Shown here: piece after piece, positions 16,401 through 25,775 of the stretch
Numbering within the stretch: the stretch's first letter is position 1
Layout: each line of letters starts with the position of its first letter
Source: Asterionellopsis glacialis
Lineage: Eukaryota; Bacillariophyta; Plagiogrammaphyceae; Rhaphoneidales; Asterionellopsidaceae
Direction of reading: 5' to 3'
Length of the DNA stretch: 25,831 nt
Assembly: GCA_014885115.2 (NCBI GenBank)
Contig: WKLE02003289.1
Coordinates: forward strand, 1 to 25,831
The notes under the pieces: generated by a model
The model's database searches: none
Told to the model about the DNA's origin: nothing
Seen by the model: the letters and a program-made list of their open reading frames with translations, nothing else
Program-made: the position numbers and the translations under genes

Positions 16401-17750
16401 TTGTCTTCTTTGGTCCACAATGCTTTAAGTTTTTCTGCTTCTTCTTCTTTTGTACATTCTCTTGGGCTGGGTGCTTGTTTTAAGATCCTTCGCCACCTAT
16501 TCATTCTTGCTTTGTACAAAGGGAGCCATTTTTGATAGAATCCTATGAATCCAATTAGCATTCTTGAATCTGTGAATAATATTGGCTTTTGAAGGTCTTG
16601 TAGGTCTTGGTATTTTGATTTCACCGGTGCATTTCCTTCTTCCAATACATCGACTCCTATGAATTCTGCTCTTCCAGGGAAAAATTGAGTTTTTCTTAAT
16701 TTAACAGTCACGCGGTAAAAGAATAAAATCGTTAGTACACATGTCAGATAATACAATAGGGTGGAAGCGTGTACCCCTGCCAGTATGATGTCGTCTACTA
16801 TCACTGCAGATGTCGGATTTGGTTCTTCGTTCTTCATCCATGGCGCTTCTTGTCTTGCTGGGTTCCAATCTTTGATGCATTTTGTGTTGTTTGTATCTGT
16901 CTTGCCTTCAGGGTCTTCTTGTATGTGTGTCCGAGCTCTTTGTGCTTCTGCCATGTCACATGCTTGTTGGAATAATTCCTGCAACCATTTGTGTTTGTCG
17001 TGATTGTGTTTATGGTCTTGATAATATTGGTTCCATAAGTTCTCCAACTTAGTAACCATAGCTATGAATGCTGGATGAGCATTTGTAGAATGCTGTTTTG
17101 GCTCATGCTGACTGCAACATCAGCACTTGCCAATATCCGGCATCTAAGTCCATGGTGATGACGTATTTTGCATCTCTGACGTTGTCTACTGCACGGTCAC
17201 ATTGGGCTACCCGGAAGGTGAACGGGCGTGTGATTGCATTGAGAGCTCTATAGGAGACGCATAGTCAAAATATGAATTGGGACCAATGTACATGTTCTTG
17301 GTTTGGCTTCGATGCCAACTCAATTGGTGAACCCATGGACTTTTGTCATCCTCTATAATGCCTTTTGCTTCCAGTTGTTGAACTAAATTCTTGATAACTC
17401 GTGCTTTGTGGGCTCCATAATTTGGAACTTTGCAACATGTGGTGCCTTTATTGATGTTAAATTGGAATCCACAAATATGTCTTTGCATACCCTTGTGGGT
17501 GAAGACATCAAAGAATTTCTTGATGATCGTCTTGATAATTGGTTGGTTGAATCTAGGACAATCTCTCCATTGTATGTTTTTGTCTAGTTCTTCCTGATGC
17601 CGCTTGTTCTCTGGGTCGAATGTGATCTCATCATCTCTTGGGGGTAAGGTTGCTTTTTCTTGGACCAGGCCATGTCCGCGATCTTCAAACAACCAATCTA
17701 AGTCATTGCTGGTGTCCAAAAGATCTTTGGGTTCTTTCTTGGTTGCCACA
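16401..17750 (-). pseudogene. Reverse transcriptase, element 2 (palm deletion)
   Basis: The N-terminal frame 17,749-17,207 includes LVQQLEAKGIIEDDKSPWV, the region before the fingers. After a frameshift, AKYVITMDLDAGYWQV (17,125-17,170) has the first catalytic Asp. The frame 17,059-16,349 starts at AHPAFIAMVTKLENLW and carries AVIVDDIILAG near 16,790 (the xxDD box, with Ile-Val before DD instead of Tyr-x). Then come FFPGRAEFIGVDVLEEGN, SRMLIGFIGFYQKWLPLYKA and RMNRWRRILK. At 17,085-17,105 AKTAFY is joined almost directly to NAHPAF, so about 20-25 residues of the palm that normally lie between are deleted. An in-frame TGA precedes AKTAFY. The enzyme is inactive. Confidence 0.85.
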
Positions 17751-18180
17751 CTCTCTTGGGGACCTTTACCGGTGTCGATCTGTCTGGATGTTTTCCTTTA
17801 GCTGCTAGTGCTTCTTCTTCTGCTGTTGCTGATGATGCTGCAAATGTTTTCAAAGTTTGCTCTGATATGTATCTGTCTTCTTGTGCAATTGTTTCTGTGT
17901 TTTTTGAATTATCTGTTGTTTCTGTTATTTTGTTATTTTCTTTGTGTAATTTGTAATCAAATGTAGAATATAAAACATGTAGATTAGTATTGTGTGGGCG
18001 TCGTATAGCATCTTTGATTGCTGTATCTTTCAGGTCAATGCCTTCCATGATATTATATTTGTTCAAATGAAGTACTGCTTTGCCGTTTGATAGGTAAAAT
18101 TGTTGATAGCTTGTTGACACCGTTGTTAGTGATTCGTCTCCTGCTTCTTGTTTTAAGATAAATGCTTTAACCGGGTTTCC
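17751..18180 (-). pseudogene. Protease-RT linker, element 2
   Basis: Minus-strand frame 18,120-17,698 begins STSYQQFYLSNGKAVLHLNK, continues through a Thr/Glu-rich segment and an Ala/Glu-rich stretch (SSATAEEEALAAK), and ends in basic residues (VPKRVWQPRKNPK) before the RT frame. No enzymatic motif. It is part of the polyprotein because it is flanked by protease and RT in the same orientation with only single frame changes. Confidence 0.6.
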
Positions 18181-18850
18181 TTTTCTATGCTTCTATCCTT
18201 TTGATTGGTTTGTTCTTGGGGGTCATCCATGTTATTTCATATGAGTCTTGAAATAGACCTGATTCACATCTCTTTTTGGCAAGTCTTAGGACTAATTTGG
18301 CTTCCTTGATAAACTGGACTCCATATAGTGCGTCCACAGGTAATTCACTGCTTAATCCGAAATCAATCGTGCAGGTCCTGTTATGTTCTTCATATGGTAT
18401 CCATAATATGGCTATGTGTGTGAGCCATATACCTGACTTGATTCCTCCAATATTAATGTCCTTGAATTGTTTTTCTTGTAATAGAAATAGATCTACGAAT
18501 TATTGAGGGAATACGCGATGTAATTCTTCGAAGTAGTTTAAATTGCCCATAGAACAACATCCTCCTGTATCTAATAATCCTGTTAATGTTCCGTTGTCAA
18601 TTGGGGTTGTTCCGTCTCCTATTGGGAAGGTAAGAAAGGGAAGTTCAAATGCTACTTTCAGCGGATATCTTTGGAGCGGGTGTTGAGTAAGAAATGTCGT
18701 TGAGACGTCTTCTTGTACTTTTGAGTACATTAAGAATGATCTTGCTGTTTTCTTTGTTTGTACTTCTTGGTGTTGTGTTGTCGATTTCCTTTTCATGATG
18801 GTAGTATTTCCTTCCTGGTCGTGTTCTATTGTGTTAGCTTCTAAGTTCAC
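18181..18850 (-). pseudogene. Retropepsin-like aspartic protease, element 2
   Basis: Minus-strand frame from 18,850. Near 18,560-18,600 it reads GTLTGLLDTGGCCSMGNL: the D-T-G active-site triad in a small hydrophobic context, as in retropepsins that cut the gag-pol polyprotein. An in-frame TAA follows FPQ (18,500). The same frame then continues with FKDINIGGIKSGIWLTHIA, ILWIPYEEHNRTCTIDFGLS and ELPVDALYGVQFI, matching the flap and the second half of the fold, where (A/V)LLG-type residues come just before the end. It ends with MTPKNKPIKRI near 18,190. Only the one stop and missing upstream frame damage it. Confidence 0.75.
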
Positions 18851-19380
18851 TTGGTCTAGTTCTTGTTTTAGGGAAGTTATAAAGGTACGTCATATGGGTG
18901 ATGAAATGTTTGGTCTTGCTGCTGCTTGTAGTAAGTCCTTGACTTTGGCAGATGGATATCCATCTTGGAACCAATTGACATGGGTTGCTGTGGTTGCTTG
19001 TGATGCGGGTCTGTAACTTTCTTCTTTCCTTTGTGCCTTCTTGTCTCAAAATATTTTTAAGTTCTTCTGGAAGTTTCGCCATACTCTTTGTTTGCTCTTG
19101 TGAGGATAGTCTCGCCACAAATGGTAAGCGCCATTGTCATATTCCGGAATGTCGTTGCATCCAAAACATTTCATTTGTACCTTCATTCTGCTTGCTTGTT
19201 GCAGGGATTGTTCAACGATACTGGTTGCTACTATTGGTGTTTGCGTGGGTGGTTCTTGTTCTTCCATTAATATGTCTGTTATGTCTGCCATGGTGGCCAG
19301 AATTTGTTGTGTAGTCACTGTGCCTGGTCCTTGTTGTTCTTCATGAGTTCTTGTGACGAACGTCTTTGGAAGGATCAAGG
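18851..19380 (-). pseudogene. Nucleocapsid-type Cys/His segment of gag, element 2
   Basis: Minus-strand frame 19,378-19,046 contains MKCFGCNDIPEYDNGAYHLW then RDYPHKSKQRVW: C-x2-C-x11-H with a further His seven residues on. This is an enlarged relative of the retroviral CCHC knuckle and would bind RNA. After it, frames alternate (19,118-18,834: MARLSSQEQTKSMAKLPEEL) through a basic, low-complexity stretch to the protease. Stops after NLKIF and at 18,834 break the frame. Confidence 0.7.
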
Positions 19381-20805
19381 AGGTTCCGTAAATATCTTGA
19401 ACTTGTTCGTTCTTGTGTTTGTGTTCTGCTTGGTGAAATGCTGGAAATGCCCTTCCTCCTGTTTTACTTGCTGCATCTTGTAGTCCGCGTTGGTATTGTC
19501 TTGATGAATCCCTTGCTACTTGCTGCCATTGTCTTCGTGAAATTTGTTATATCTTGTTGACCTTCATTTTGGCTTGTAAAGCTTCTGCTCTGAATGTATT
19601 GAATCTAGCCAGGTTCTTGTTGAAATTGGCTGTGGGCCCTTGGACAAGATGTTTGAGAGTTTCTTCTTTAAGGTCTTGAATTAAACTGGAATGAAATAAT
19701 TCTGATAGGTTTGGTAGATCTTGTGGAGGGTTCGCTGGATTGATTTCTTGAAGTAAGTATTGAAACAATGTTGCTGTTTTGTAGACTGTTTTCTTGATTA
19801 CCATTCCTCTATCTCTATTGTACACCTGTTGTCTAATTGCTTGTAATTGTTGATTTAAGCTTTGGAGTCCTCGTAGATCTCCGACATATAAGGATTTTAT
19901 GATTTGTACTGCCGCTTTGTATTTGGTCTGTGCTTGGGTCTTTTGTAATTCGATTCGATATTTGTTGGCGTCTGCTGATGAATCATTGCGATGCTTGATA
20001 GAAATTGCAAATTTGGAATTCGTTGCTTGATAGATCTGCACTAAACTCTTCGGGTTATTGATTATGTCGTGTTTGGAAATTGCCTGATGTAATTAGTCGT
20101 TATTGCCTAACAATGCTCAAACAATTACCATTAATGTCACTTGTGCTGGGAATTTGGATGTATCTAAACTGAGTGTTCCTGTGTCAATGCTTCTTGGGTT
20201 AATCGTAAGTGCAAATTGGAAAAATCTGATGTTGTTTCATTCTACTGCTGTGAAATTGGCTTGGTTTCCGACTAAAATTTCTTCTTATAAATTGTTTAGA
20301 TACTTAAAGTCTGAGAATTGATAGATATTCTTGTTCAAATCCTTAAAATAAGTTAAAACCGTTTATGCTTCTGTTGCCGCTGCTGGTACTGTTTTGTCAA
20401 ATTTTGCAAATAGTAATCCTGCCTTGTCATCCCATATTCCACTGGCTTGCCATAATTTACTTGTTAATGACAAGAATATGGCCTGCTTCACCCTTGATTC
20501 TTTGGATGAAGGGGCCACGACTGGGAGTTGTACACAAATAGAATTCCAAGTGTCTGATTTAAGGACAGTATGACTGTTGTACCAGTACTTGGAGTGTTCT
20601 TCTCACGCATCCCACTCTGGATTTCTTCGATTCAACAAAGGGGTTCGGGTTCTGCCTCCCCGACCTCATTACGATGGTGCTTGGTTGCTTGATGCGAAAT
20701 CTGGCGGCAACGTTGGGAATGCTCGGAAATCGTCTTCTTGATCGAAAAAGGCTTCACCTGACTGCGAATTACCATCAGGAGATGATGGGTTTGAATCCCG
20801 CGCAA
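19381..20805 (-). pseudogene. Gag (N-terminal and capsid-like region), element 2
   Basis: It begins at about 20,800 with ARDSNPSSPDGNSQSGEAFF, DQEDDFRAFPTLPPDF. After a stop it resumes near 20,560 as SDTWNSICVQLPVVAPSSKE and VKQAIFLSLTSKLWQASGIW. Four in-frame stops (TAA/TGA) are spread over 20,055-20,370, in a frame that includes IRFFQFALTINPRSIDTG. The longest open part, 20,041-19,547, is helix-rich (KYRIELQKTQAQTKYKAAVQ; GLQSLNQQLQAIRQQVY; FNKNLARFNTFRAEALQAKM). Length and helical make-up fit a gag capsid precursor. No matrix-type myristoylation site is seen. The start codon is lost in the fusion with the Plavaka-like ORF. Confidence 0.65.
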
Positions 20806-21736
20806 TGTGGGGATAGCCACGTTCTCCATACATGGAGTTGTAATCGTAGTTGTCCATGTTTGGCAGGTTGTTAAGTGAGTTGTTGCCAGTGTATGGGTCT
20901 GTCAGTGACCCGTCTGTCTGCACGTTAAGGGGTATCAAGGCTACGCTTGTCTTGAAATTTTACTGGATTGTCAGGTTGAATAACTAAATTTGCTGGTTGC
21001 ATAAGTCTTTCATCATTTAACAACAATGCAAGCACTGCCTTTAAGTTAAAAACTGGTAAGGACTCAAATCCTTTACCTTCCAGTTGATAAGGTAAGTATT
21101 GAGGTTTCATAGAGCAAGTTTTGAAATGCTTTTCAATATCACTCATAATTTTTTTACAAGAAGGCATGTTAGAATGAAAAGTGACCCCAGCCATTGTAGC
21201 ATCTACTGCCTATTTTAGGATATCATCAAAAATATACAGCGGGCTACCAATGAGCATAACTTTATGTAATAATTGCACAAAGCATCTAGTTTCTGTAGAA
21301 AAAACTTTGGAAGTTTGTGACCTGTCAGACAGAATTTTTTCCAAACCAAAGCTACATATTGTAGGTTCAGGGAGATCATCAACAAAAACATTGGGGTTGA
21401 ATTCAATATCAGCATCATCAACATCTTCTTCAGGATACAAAAGATCATCAAGAATTGCATTGTAATTGTCTGTTACATTCTGGTATGGAATTGTAGCCTT
21501 TGTTTGTATTGTTGGATAGGTGTTCTCACTAGGATGGATCATTTGGTGGGAAGACGGTTGGTTAATATTGACACCCCACTGATCAACTGCAAGACAAAAG
21601 GAATTGTTCATCAAGTGTGATATATAGGATCTAGATGAATGGCATAATACTTCATCACCAGGACAAACAAGATGCAATTGTGGTTTAACATTATGATTTA
21701 AGATTCTTGTTCATGTATCCATAAATTTGTGGCATG
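20797..21736 (-). pseudogene. N-terminal part of a Plavaka-like transposon ORF
   Basis: One minus-strand frame runs from about 21,736 with a single in-frame TAG (21,210-21,212). It contains CHSSRSYISHLMNNSFCLA (a degenerate His/Cys segment), an acidic stretch (LLYPEEDVDDADIEFNP), then LLHKVMLIGSPLYIFDDILK. After the TAG come ATMAGVTFHSNMPSCKKIM, VFNLKAVLALLLNDERLMQP and ANLVIQPDNP. The block LLND..LM.P.NLVI.P..P is one I remember from Plavaka-like proteins of diatoms. A one-base shift near 20,935 gives LNVQTDGSLTDPYTGNNSLN, ending at GERGYPH, where it fuses to retroelement gag. The protein continues in sequence at 12,190-12,565. The TAG probably replaces Trp. Confidence 0.6.
20798..20938 (-). 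repeat. Direct repeat flanking the large retroelement (right copy)
   Basis: Same-orientation partner of 12,425-12,565; about 135 bp of Plavaka-like coding sequence with roughly 85 percent identity by eye. Here it is fused at about 20,800 to the gag N-terminus, giving an open frame (20,938-20,669) that is half transposon and half retroelement. Confidence 0.8.
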
Positions 21737-21744
21737 AACAAAGA

Positions 21745-22012
21745 TGAGAAATTACAGCATTTTTTGTTTTCAAGGACATATAAAATATTTGACTATATAA
21801 AAAATGAACATGACCAACACATTATAAGGTTACACAACAGACATTTTAATTTGTCTGTATCACATAAATATGTGACACATTTTTCTGGTACATGATGTAG
21901 ACAAATTTTTATGTCAATCAGCGTAATTTTTTATGTTAGTTCCAAAGAAAATATGCCAGTGGAGGACAGAATTTATGTGATGCACCAACTTTTTTGATTG
22001 ACTGACAGACAG
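21745..22012. repeat. Degenerate AAATTTATGT-type repeat array (locus 3)
   Basis: Units at about 20-28 nt spacing: CATTTTAATTTGTCTG (21,842), ATAAATATGTGACAC (21,866), AAATTTTTATGTCAATC (21,902), AATTTTTTATGTTAG (21,926), GAATTTATGTGATGC (21,970), ending in a GACAGACAGAC run at 22,003-22,013. It lies immediately upstream of the Plavaka-like ORF and immediately beyond the stop codon of the retroelement tail copy. The consensus resembles loci 1 and 2. Confidence 0.45.
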
Positions 22013-22015
22013 ACT

Positions 22016-22935
22016 TTATCCCAGAGTGGCTAGAACTTCCTCTCTGATGAATGTTTTCCATCTGTTTTTGACTATTTTATATCTCTTGCCATTGATTGTC
22101 TTGAAGTTGAATGGGCCTACTATTCCATCTTCTGCTAGATTCATTTCAAGTTGATACCAACTTTGTGTGTACAGTCGCTTTTCCATTATGTCCTGTACCT
22201 TCTTGGGTTTGATCATAACCATTGCTCCAAAATTGCAATCTGGTTTCAGCTTGCAAATTAATGGCCAATACCAACAATGTTTTGTTAATCATTTTCATGA
22301 GTCCATGTTGTTGTGTATATAGTATTGTATGTGATAAATTCCTTTTTGTTTGGCTAACTTATGGTTGGTCTCATCCCAGACTACTTGTATTAAATGCCAT
22401 TATGCCTTGATGTGGTGCTCTTCTTGTCATTTGATGAAAAATAATTTGTCTTTTGATTGGCTTATTTCTTGGTGTGATTCCTTGGTGTATGGTTTTGCAG
22501 TATGTGTACACTTGGCTCTTTCTTCTGATGTCTTGGCATCTTGTTGGGCTGTTTCATATTTTCTTTTCTTCTAATGACTTTGTCTTTATGTGGCTGGGAC
22601 TGTTCTGTTGTTTTCTTAGTCATCCATGTCTGTATCTGGCTTGTCTTCAGAATTGGAGGAGATGACCTCTTCCTGTGTTAAATTAGCAACCTTCTCATAG
22701 GCAAAATTTTTGTTGTTGTTTGTTTTGGCCTATCAACCAAAATTGAAGATGCCTAAGCTCTTCTTGAGCAGGTTGTGTGCTAGTACAAGTTGTTGTTCCA
22801 ATAGCTGGGTATTGCTGGTATTTACTCTTTTATGTACCACCAATGTGAAGGGTAATTTGTTTTCTCCAACCTGATTCCTTTCAGAGTTTGCTGGAACATT
22901 GGATGATTGGTTTACTCTGATGATCTAAGCTGGAG
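22016..22935 (-). pseudogene. Second copy of the element 2 polyprotein tail
   Basis: DNA similarity to 13,260-14,080 is obvious by eye through most of its length (for example the GAATGGGCCTACTATTCC block near 22,110 and 13,290). The minus-strand translation gives GIFNFG, NFAYEKVANLTQEEVISS, a charged stretch, WDETNHKLAKQKGIYHI and CWYWPLI. It ends with a clean final frame 22,222-22,016 (MIKPKKVQDIMEKRL; WYQLEMNLAEDGIVGPFNF; KTFIREEVLATLG, TAA at 22,016-22,018). This final part is better preserved than in the main copy and shows how the protein ends. Upstream, near 22,935, similarity stops inside the region after the GPY module. It is a truncated separate insertion, with several stops. Confidence 0.8.
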
Positions 22936-23147
22936 GATTGTCAGCTTGATACATATATACAACATTGAGGTTGACTTTCTTAGCAACCTTTTTGGTGAGA
23001 AGATAAGGACAGACTGAAGGTCTGAGATTGTAGAGTAACTATAATTTAGGAAATAGTTAATCACCACATACTCGATTCTGACAGGTTATAAGCACTTTTC
23101 AGACTCACTCTCCTAGGTGCTGTAGCATCCATTGTTGGTATGGTGAT
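22936..23147. other. Flank between retroelement tail copy and Tc1-like gene
   Basis: No coding frame was seen. It contains AAGGACAGACT at 23,005-23,015 followed by GAAGGTCTGAG; an inverted match lies at 25,787-25,797. The 5' terminal repeat of the Tc1-like element would be expected here but I cannot fix its border. Confidence 0.3.
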
Positions 23148-24000
23148 TTTCTAAAAAAACAATCACATTGGCCAGCAAATGTTTTAAAAAATGTAGAAAA
23201 TTATGTAAATACTTTTCCCATCTTTTACATTGAAGAGCTGCAACAACATTTACAACAATCAGCCTTTCCTGATTTAAGAAATATGTCTGAATCTACCAAA
23301 ATCTTTGCTTTGATTTGTAAAGAATTATCAAAAGCCACCTGTGAAGCTCTTCCAGAAGAAATAAAAATATTATTATGAAAAATTGAGGCTTATTCATAGT
23401 TATCCAGAACAGCTTATATTTATTGATGAAACATCAAAAGATGGTCATGATGCTTTTTGTCATTGTGCAAGGTCAAAATGAGGTAGTAAAGCAGTAGTGA
23501 AACTGCCATTCAGTTGCAGAAAAAGATTTTCTATTCTTGCTGCACTTGATTACAAAGGATTCATGTCATAGAATACAACTGAAGGAACTTTCACAAGAAA
23601 AAAGTTCCACATTGCCTTCAGTGAAACAATTTTTCCTCATTCAAATCCTTGGCCATTGCCAAGGTCTATTGTTGTGATGGACAATGCAAAGATCCATATG
23701 TTTCAAGAGCTGGAGCATGCTGTGGACCAGTTTGGTGCAAGACCCATTTTGTTACCTCCAAACAGACCAGAACTTAACCCTATTGAAGTATGTTTTGGAC
23801 AGCTTACATGTTGGAGGATTCAAAAACATGTCAACTTGGTGTTCCCTTTGTATCCTGAAATGGTACTGGAGGTTGCAATGAAAGCATGTACAGCAGACAT
23901 TCCACACGGTATTTTAGGATTGATCCTGGGGAACTTTGTAAGCCATTTTTTGATTGCTTACAAAACACTAGAAAAGATGATTGATAAAGTAGTAGAGTAG
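23148..24000 (+). pseudogene. Tc1/mariner-type (DD34E) transposase pseudogene
   Basis: Cut-and-paste DNA transposase. The N-terminal frame (23,163 on) reads WPANVLKNVENYVNTFPIFY, IEELQQHLQQSAFPDL and MSESTKIFALICKEL, a helix-turn-helix DNA-binding arrangement. It stops at TGA 23,376. One frameshift later the catalytic domain begins: LIFIDETSKDGHDAF (first Asp at 23,425), IVVMDNAKIHMFQ (second Asp at 23,680), then PPNRPELNPIEVCFGQL (Glu at 23,785). I count 34 residues between the second Asp and the Glu, the Tc1 signature. Two in-frame stops interrupt: TGA at 23,479 and TAG at 23,569, the latter where Trp is expected. The C-terminal frame from 23,656 is open to TAG at 23,998. Terminal inverted repeats are not certain. 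Confidence 0.85.
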
Positions 24001-24104
24001 AGTAGTAGTGTAATAAAATAAGGTACTAGAATATAATTATAATTATTTAAACTAGAAATGTACTGTACCTACACAAGAGTTTCTATGTTGTTGCTGTTGT
24101 TATC

Positions 24105-24470
24105 TTCTTCTTGTTCTTCTTATGATTCTTGTGCTTGTTGTGTTTGTGTCAATGGTGATGCACCATGATCAATATGAGCAACATCAATGCCAACTGTTTC
24201 TTTATGTTAGTAGGCATGGAAGATGCCTTGATCAAATATATCATGTTGTGGCAAGCCCAATGCCTGTTGCAAGGAATTCACATCAACTGGAACTTCTACC
24301 CATATTACAAATAGTTGTATCTTAATCTTCTTTGTTGTGTGGTTACAATTATTGTTGGCTAATGCTTCCTCTTGGTGAAGCACCCTCCTACTCTCATCTA
24401 GACATTGAGCTTGTCTTGTTGTGATGTCATTTGGAATAAAAATTCTGACCTCTCTGGTTGCCTTGCCTGT
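24105..24470 (-). pseudogene. Broken minus-strand ORF next to an LTR remnant
   Basis: From about 24,465 downward the minus strand reads GKATREVRIFIPNDITTRQA, LDESRRVLHQEEALANN, KIKIQLFVIWVEVPVDV and QQALGLPQHDIFDQGIF, then a TAA. It continues HKETVGIDVAHIDHGASPLT, and Gln-rich sequence to a second TAA near 24,120. It follows a leader block like that before gag of element 1, so it could be the gag start of a related retroelement, but I see no similarity to the gag of element 1. Identity is uncertain; coding bias is plausible. Confidence 0.35.
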
Positions 24471-24473
24471 GCC

Positions 24474-24590
24474 CTATGCCGGTGCGCACGGCAGTTGGGT
24501 TGTAACAATCAGCAACTCAGGGATTACCCAAGAGACAACAGAAGACTTGTTTGTTGGTAATGAAAATTAATTATGACTAGTTTAGAAGAA
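24474..24590 (-). repeat. LTR/leader fragment related to element 1
   Basis: It aligns with 3,250-3,345: a hairpin at the same place (24,477-24,493, TGCCG / CGGCA), then ACAATCAG, then GAAGACTT.T.TT.GGTAATGAAAAT. The stem sequences differ between copies while the pairing is kept. It is probably the R/U5 end of an LTR plus leader of another member of the element 1 group. Confidence 0.55.
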
Positions 24591-25775
24591 TTCTAATTTG
24601 CAATATTTTGTAATTTGGAGGTAGTGATGACAATCTACTATCAATGTTAGTGAGAAGTTTCTACAAGAAGAGTAGTTTCCTTGTACGTTAAACTATGTGT
24701 TGTTTGCCTGCAGCATTTCTTCCCATTATTATGGTTTGTAGAGTATTTGTAGATTTGTTTTTATATTTACGTACTTGTAGATACTACTACTATTAGTATG
24801 TAATTTGCCATTATTTTCTATCAATGTTTTTATTATTAGTAACAATGTTCTATAAGTACATTGAATAAGTAGTTAAGTTGTATACATTAGGTGTACATAA
24901 TTGTTTTTGTAGTATGATTATTTTTATACAGTATTGCCTTTCTGTGTTGTACTTGTATTTATGAAAGTTTACTGAGGAAAATTTGCTAGTAGTTATCTGG
25001 TAGAGTATTTAGATGTAAGTTTAGTTGTACCAGGTAAGGATTTTTGCAGCATTGTAAGGTAGAAAACAGTTGTAATGTTACTGTGTTTGTTGATTATTCT
25101 TATTGCCTCTCCCGTTGTTCTATTTGTATAATTATTTTGATAGTGGGTTTATTATTGTTTGTTTATCACATATTTATTGCCTACTGCATTATGTAGGGTA
25201 ATGTCATTTTTTGGACATGCATATTTTTTGTATTGTTAATGTGTACAGTACCTTTTGGTATTACTGCTATGCTATTTATATGTTGGAACATTTTGATTGT
25301 GAAAATTTCCTTGATTTGTATCATTTGGAATATTTATTGGATCATGACATTTTGCTTTATGTATAAGTGTACTGTGATGGTGTGATATCTTAAGCCCATC
25401 TGTTAGATTCAGTACCTTTGTACAGTTTGTCAGGTTGTTCTGATTACTTTGTTGTACTGTTGAGTATGGGTTTGATCATTAGCAAAGTTAATTATAATTT
25501 CTCCCCAAAATTGTTTTCTTTTGTTGATTATTAGTTTTTCCTTATCCTTTTGTCAGGTTCATTTTATTACCAAAGTTCCTTGGTTTACCATTTGTATTCA
25601 AGGGTACCAATTTAGATTTGTTTGAATGATCCATTAAGTTGTACCATTATGAGGTTGGTATCATTGATTTTATTTAAATTTTTAACTAATATTCATAGTA
25701 TTAGGTTATTATCACTTTTTGATAGTGTATTATTGTCAATTCAATTGGTACACATCAGAACACCATTTCCCACCA
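24591..25775. other. AT-rich non-coding stretch with many GTAC sites
   Basis: No coding frame or RNA gene could be supported over 1.2 kb. GTAC occurs about 15 times between 24,661 and 25,780 (e.g. 24,683, 24,771, 24,857, 25,245, 25,411, 25,606, 25,639, 25,748), roughly four times the number expected from base composition. The sites are often flanked by T/G (TTGTAC, TGTACAG). This may be a decayed repeat. Confidence 0.4.

Larger units (their letters stand above)
13055..20800 (-). mobile_element. Large Ty3/gypsy-like retroelement, nearly complete but decayed (element 2)
   Basis: Minus-strand order from 20,800: gag, Cys/His knuckle, protease, long linker, RT, RNase H, ~330-codon linker, integrase core, GPY module, long charged tail. 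The 7.7-kb coding length and domain order agree with one gag-pol polyprotein. About ten frameshifts and stops and several deletions have killed it. The 5' LTR is missing: the gag N-terminus is joined to Plavaka-like sequence at about 20,800. Relatives or fragments lie at 5.4, 11.8-12.2 and 22.0-22.9 kb. Base composition is richer in GC (about 40 percent by eye) than the flanks, suggesting a younger insertion than element 1. Confidence 0.85.

Noticed and set aside
18985..19560. Several plus-strand hydrophobic ORFs suggesting a membrane protein
   Set aside because: Antisense of the gag/nucleocapsid region, whose minus frame has a recognisable Cys/His knuckle.
20787..20799. GGGTTTGAATCCC resembling a tRNA T-arm / B box
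   Set aside because: No acceptor stem, anticodon arm or A box is found at the right distance upstream. The motif lies inside gag coding sequence.
13055..20800. Endogenous retrovirus with an envelope gene
   Set aside because: Nothing resembling a signal peptide, fusion segment or membrane anchor follows integrase. The tail is charged and soluble, so it reads as an LTR retrotransposon.
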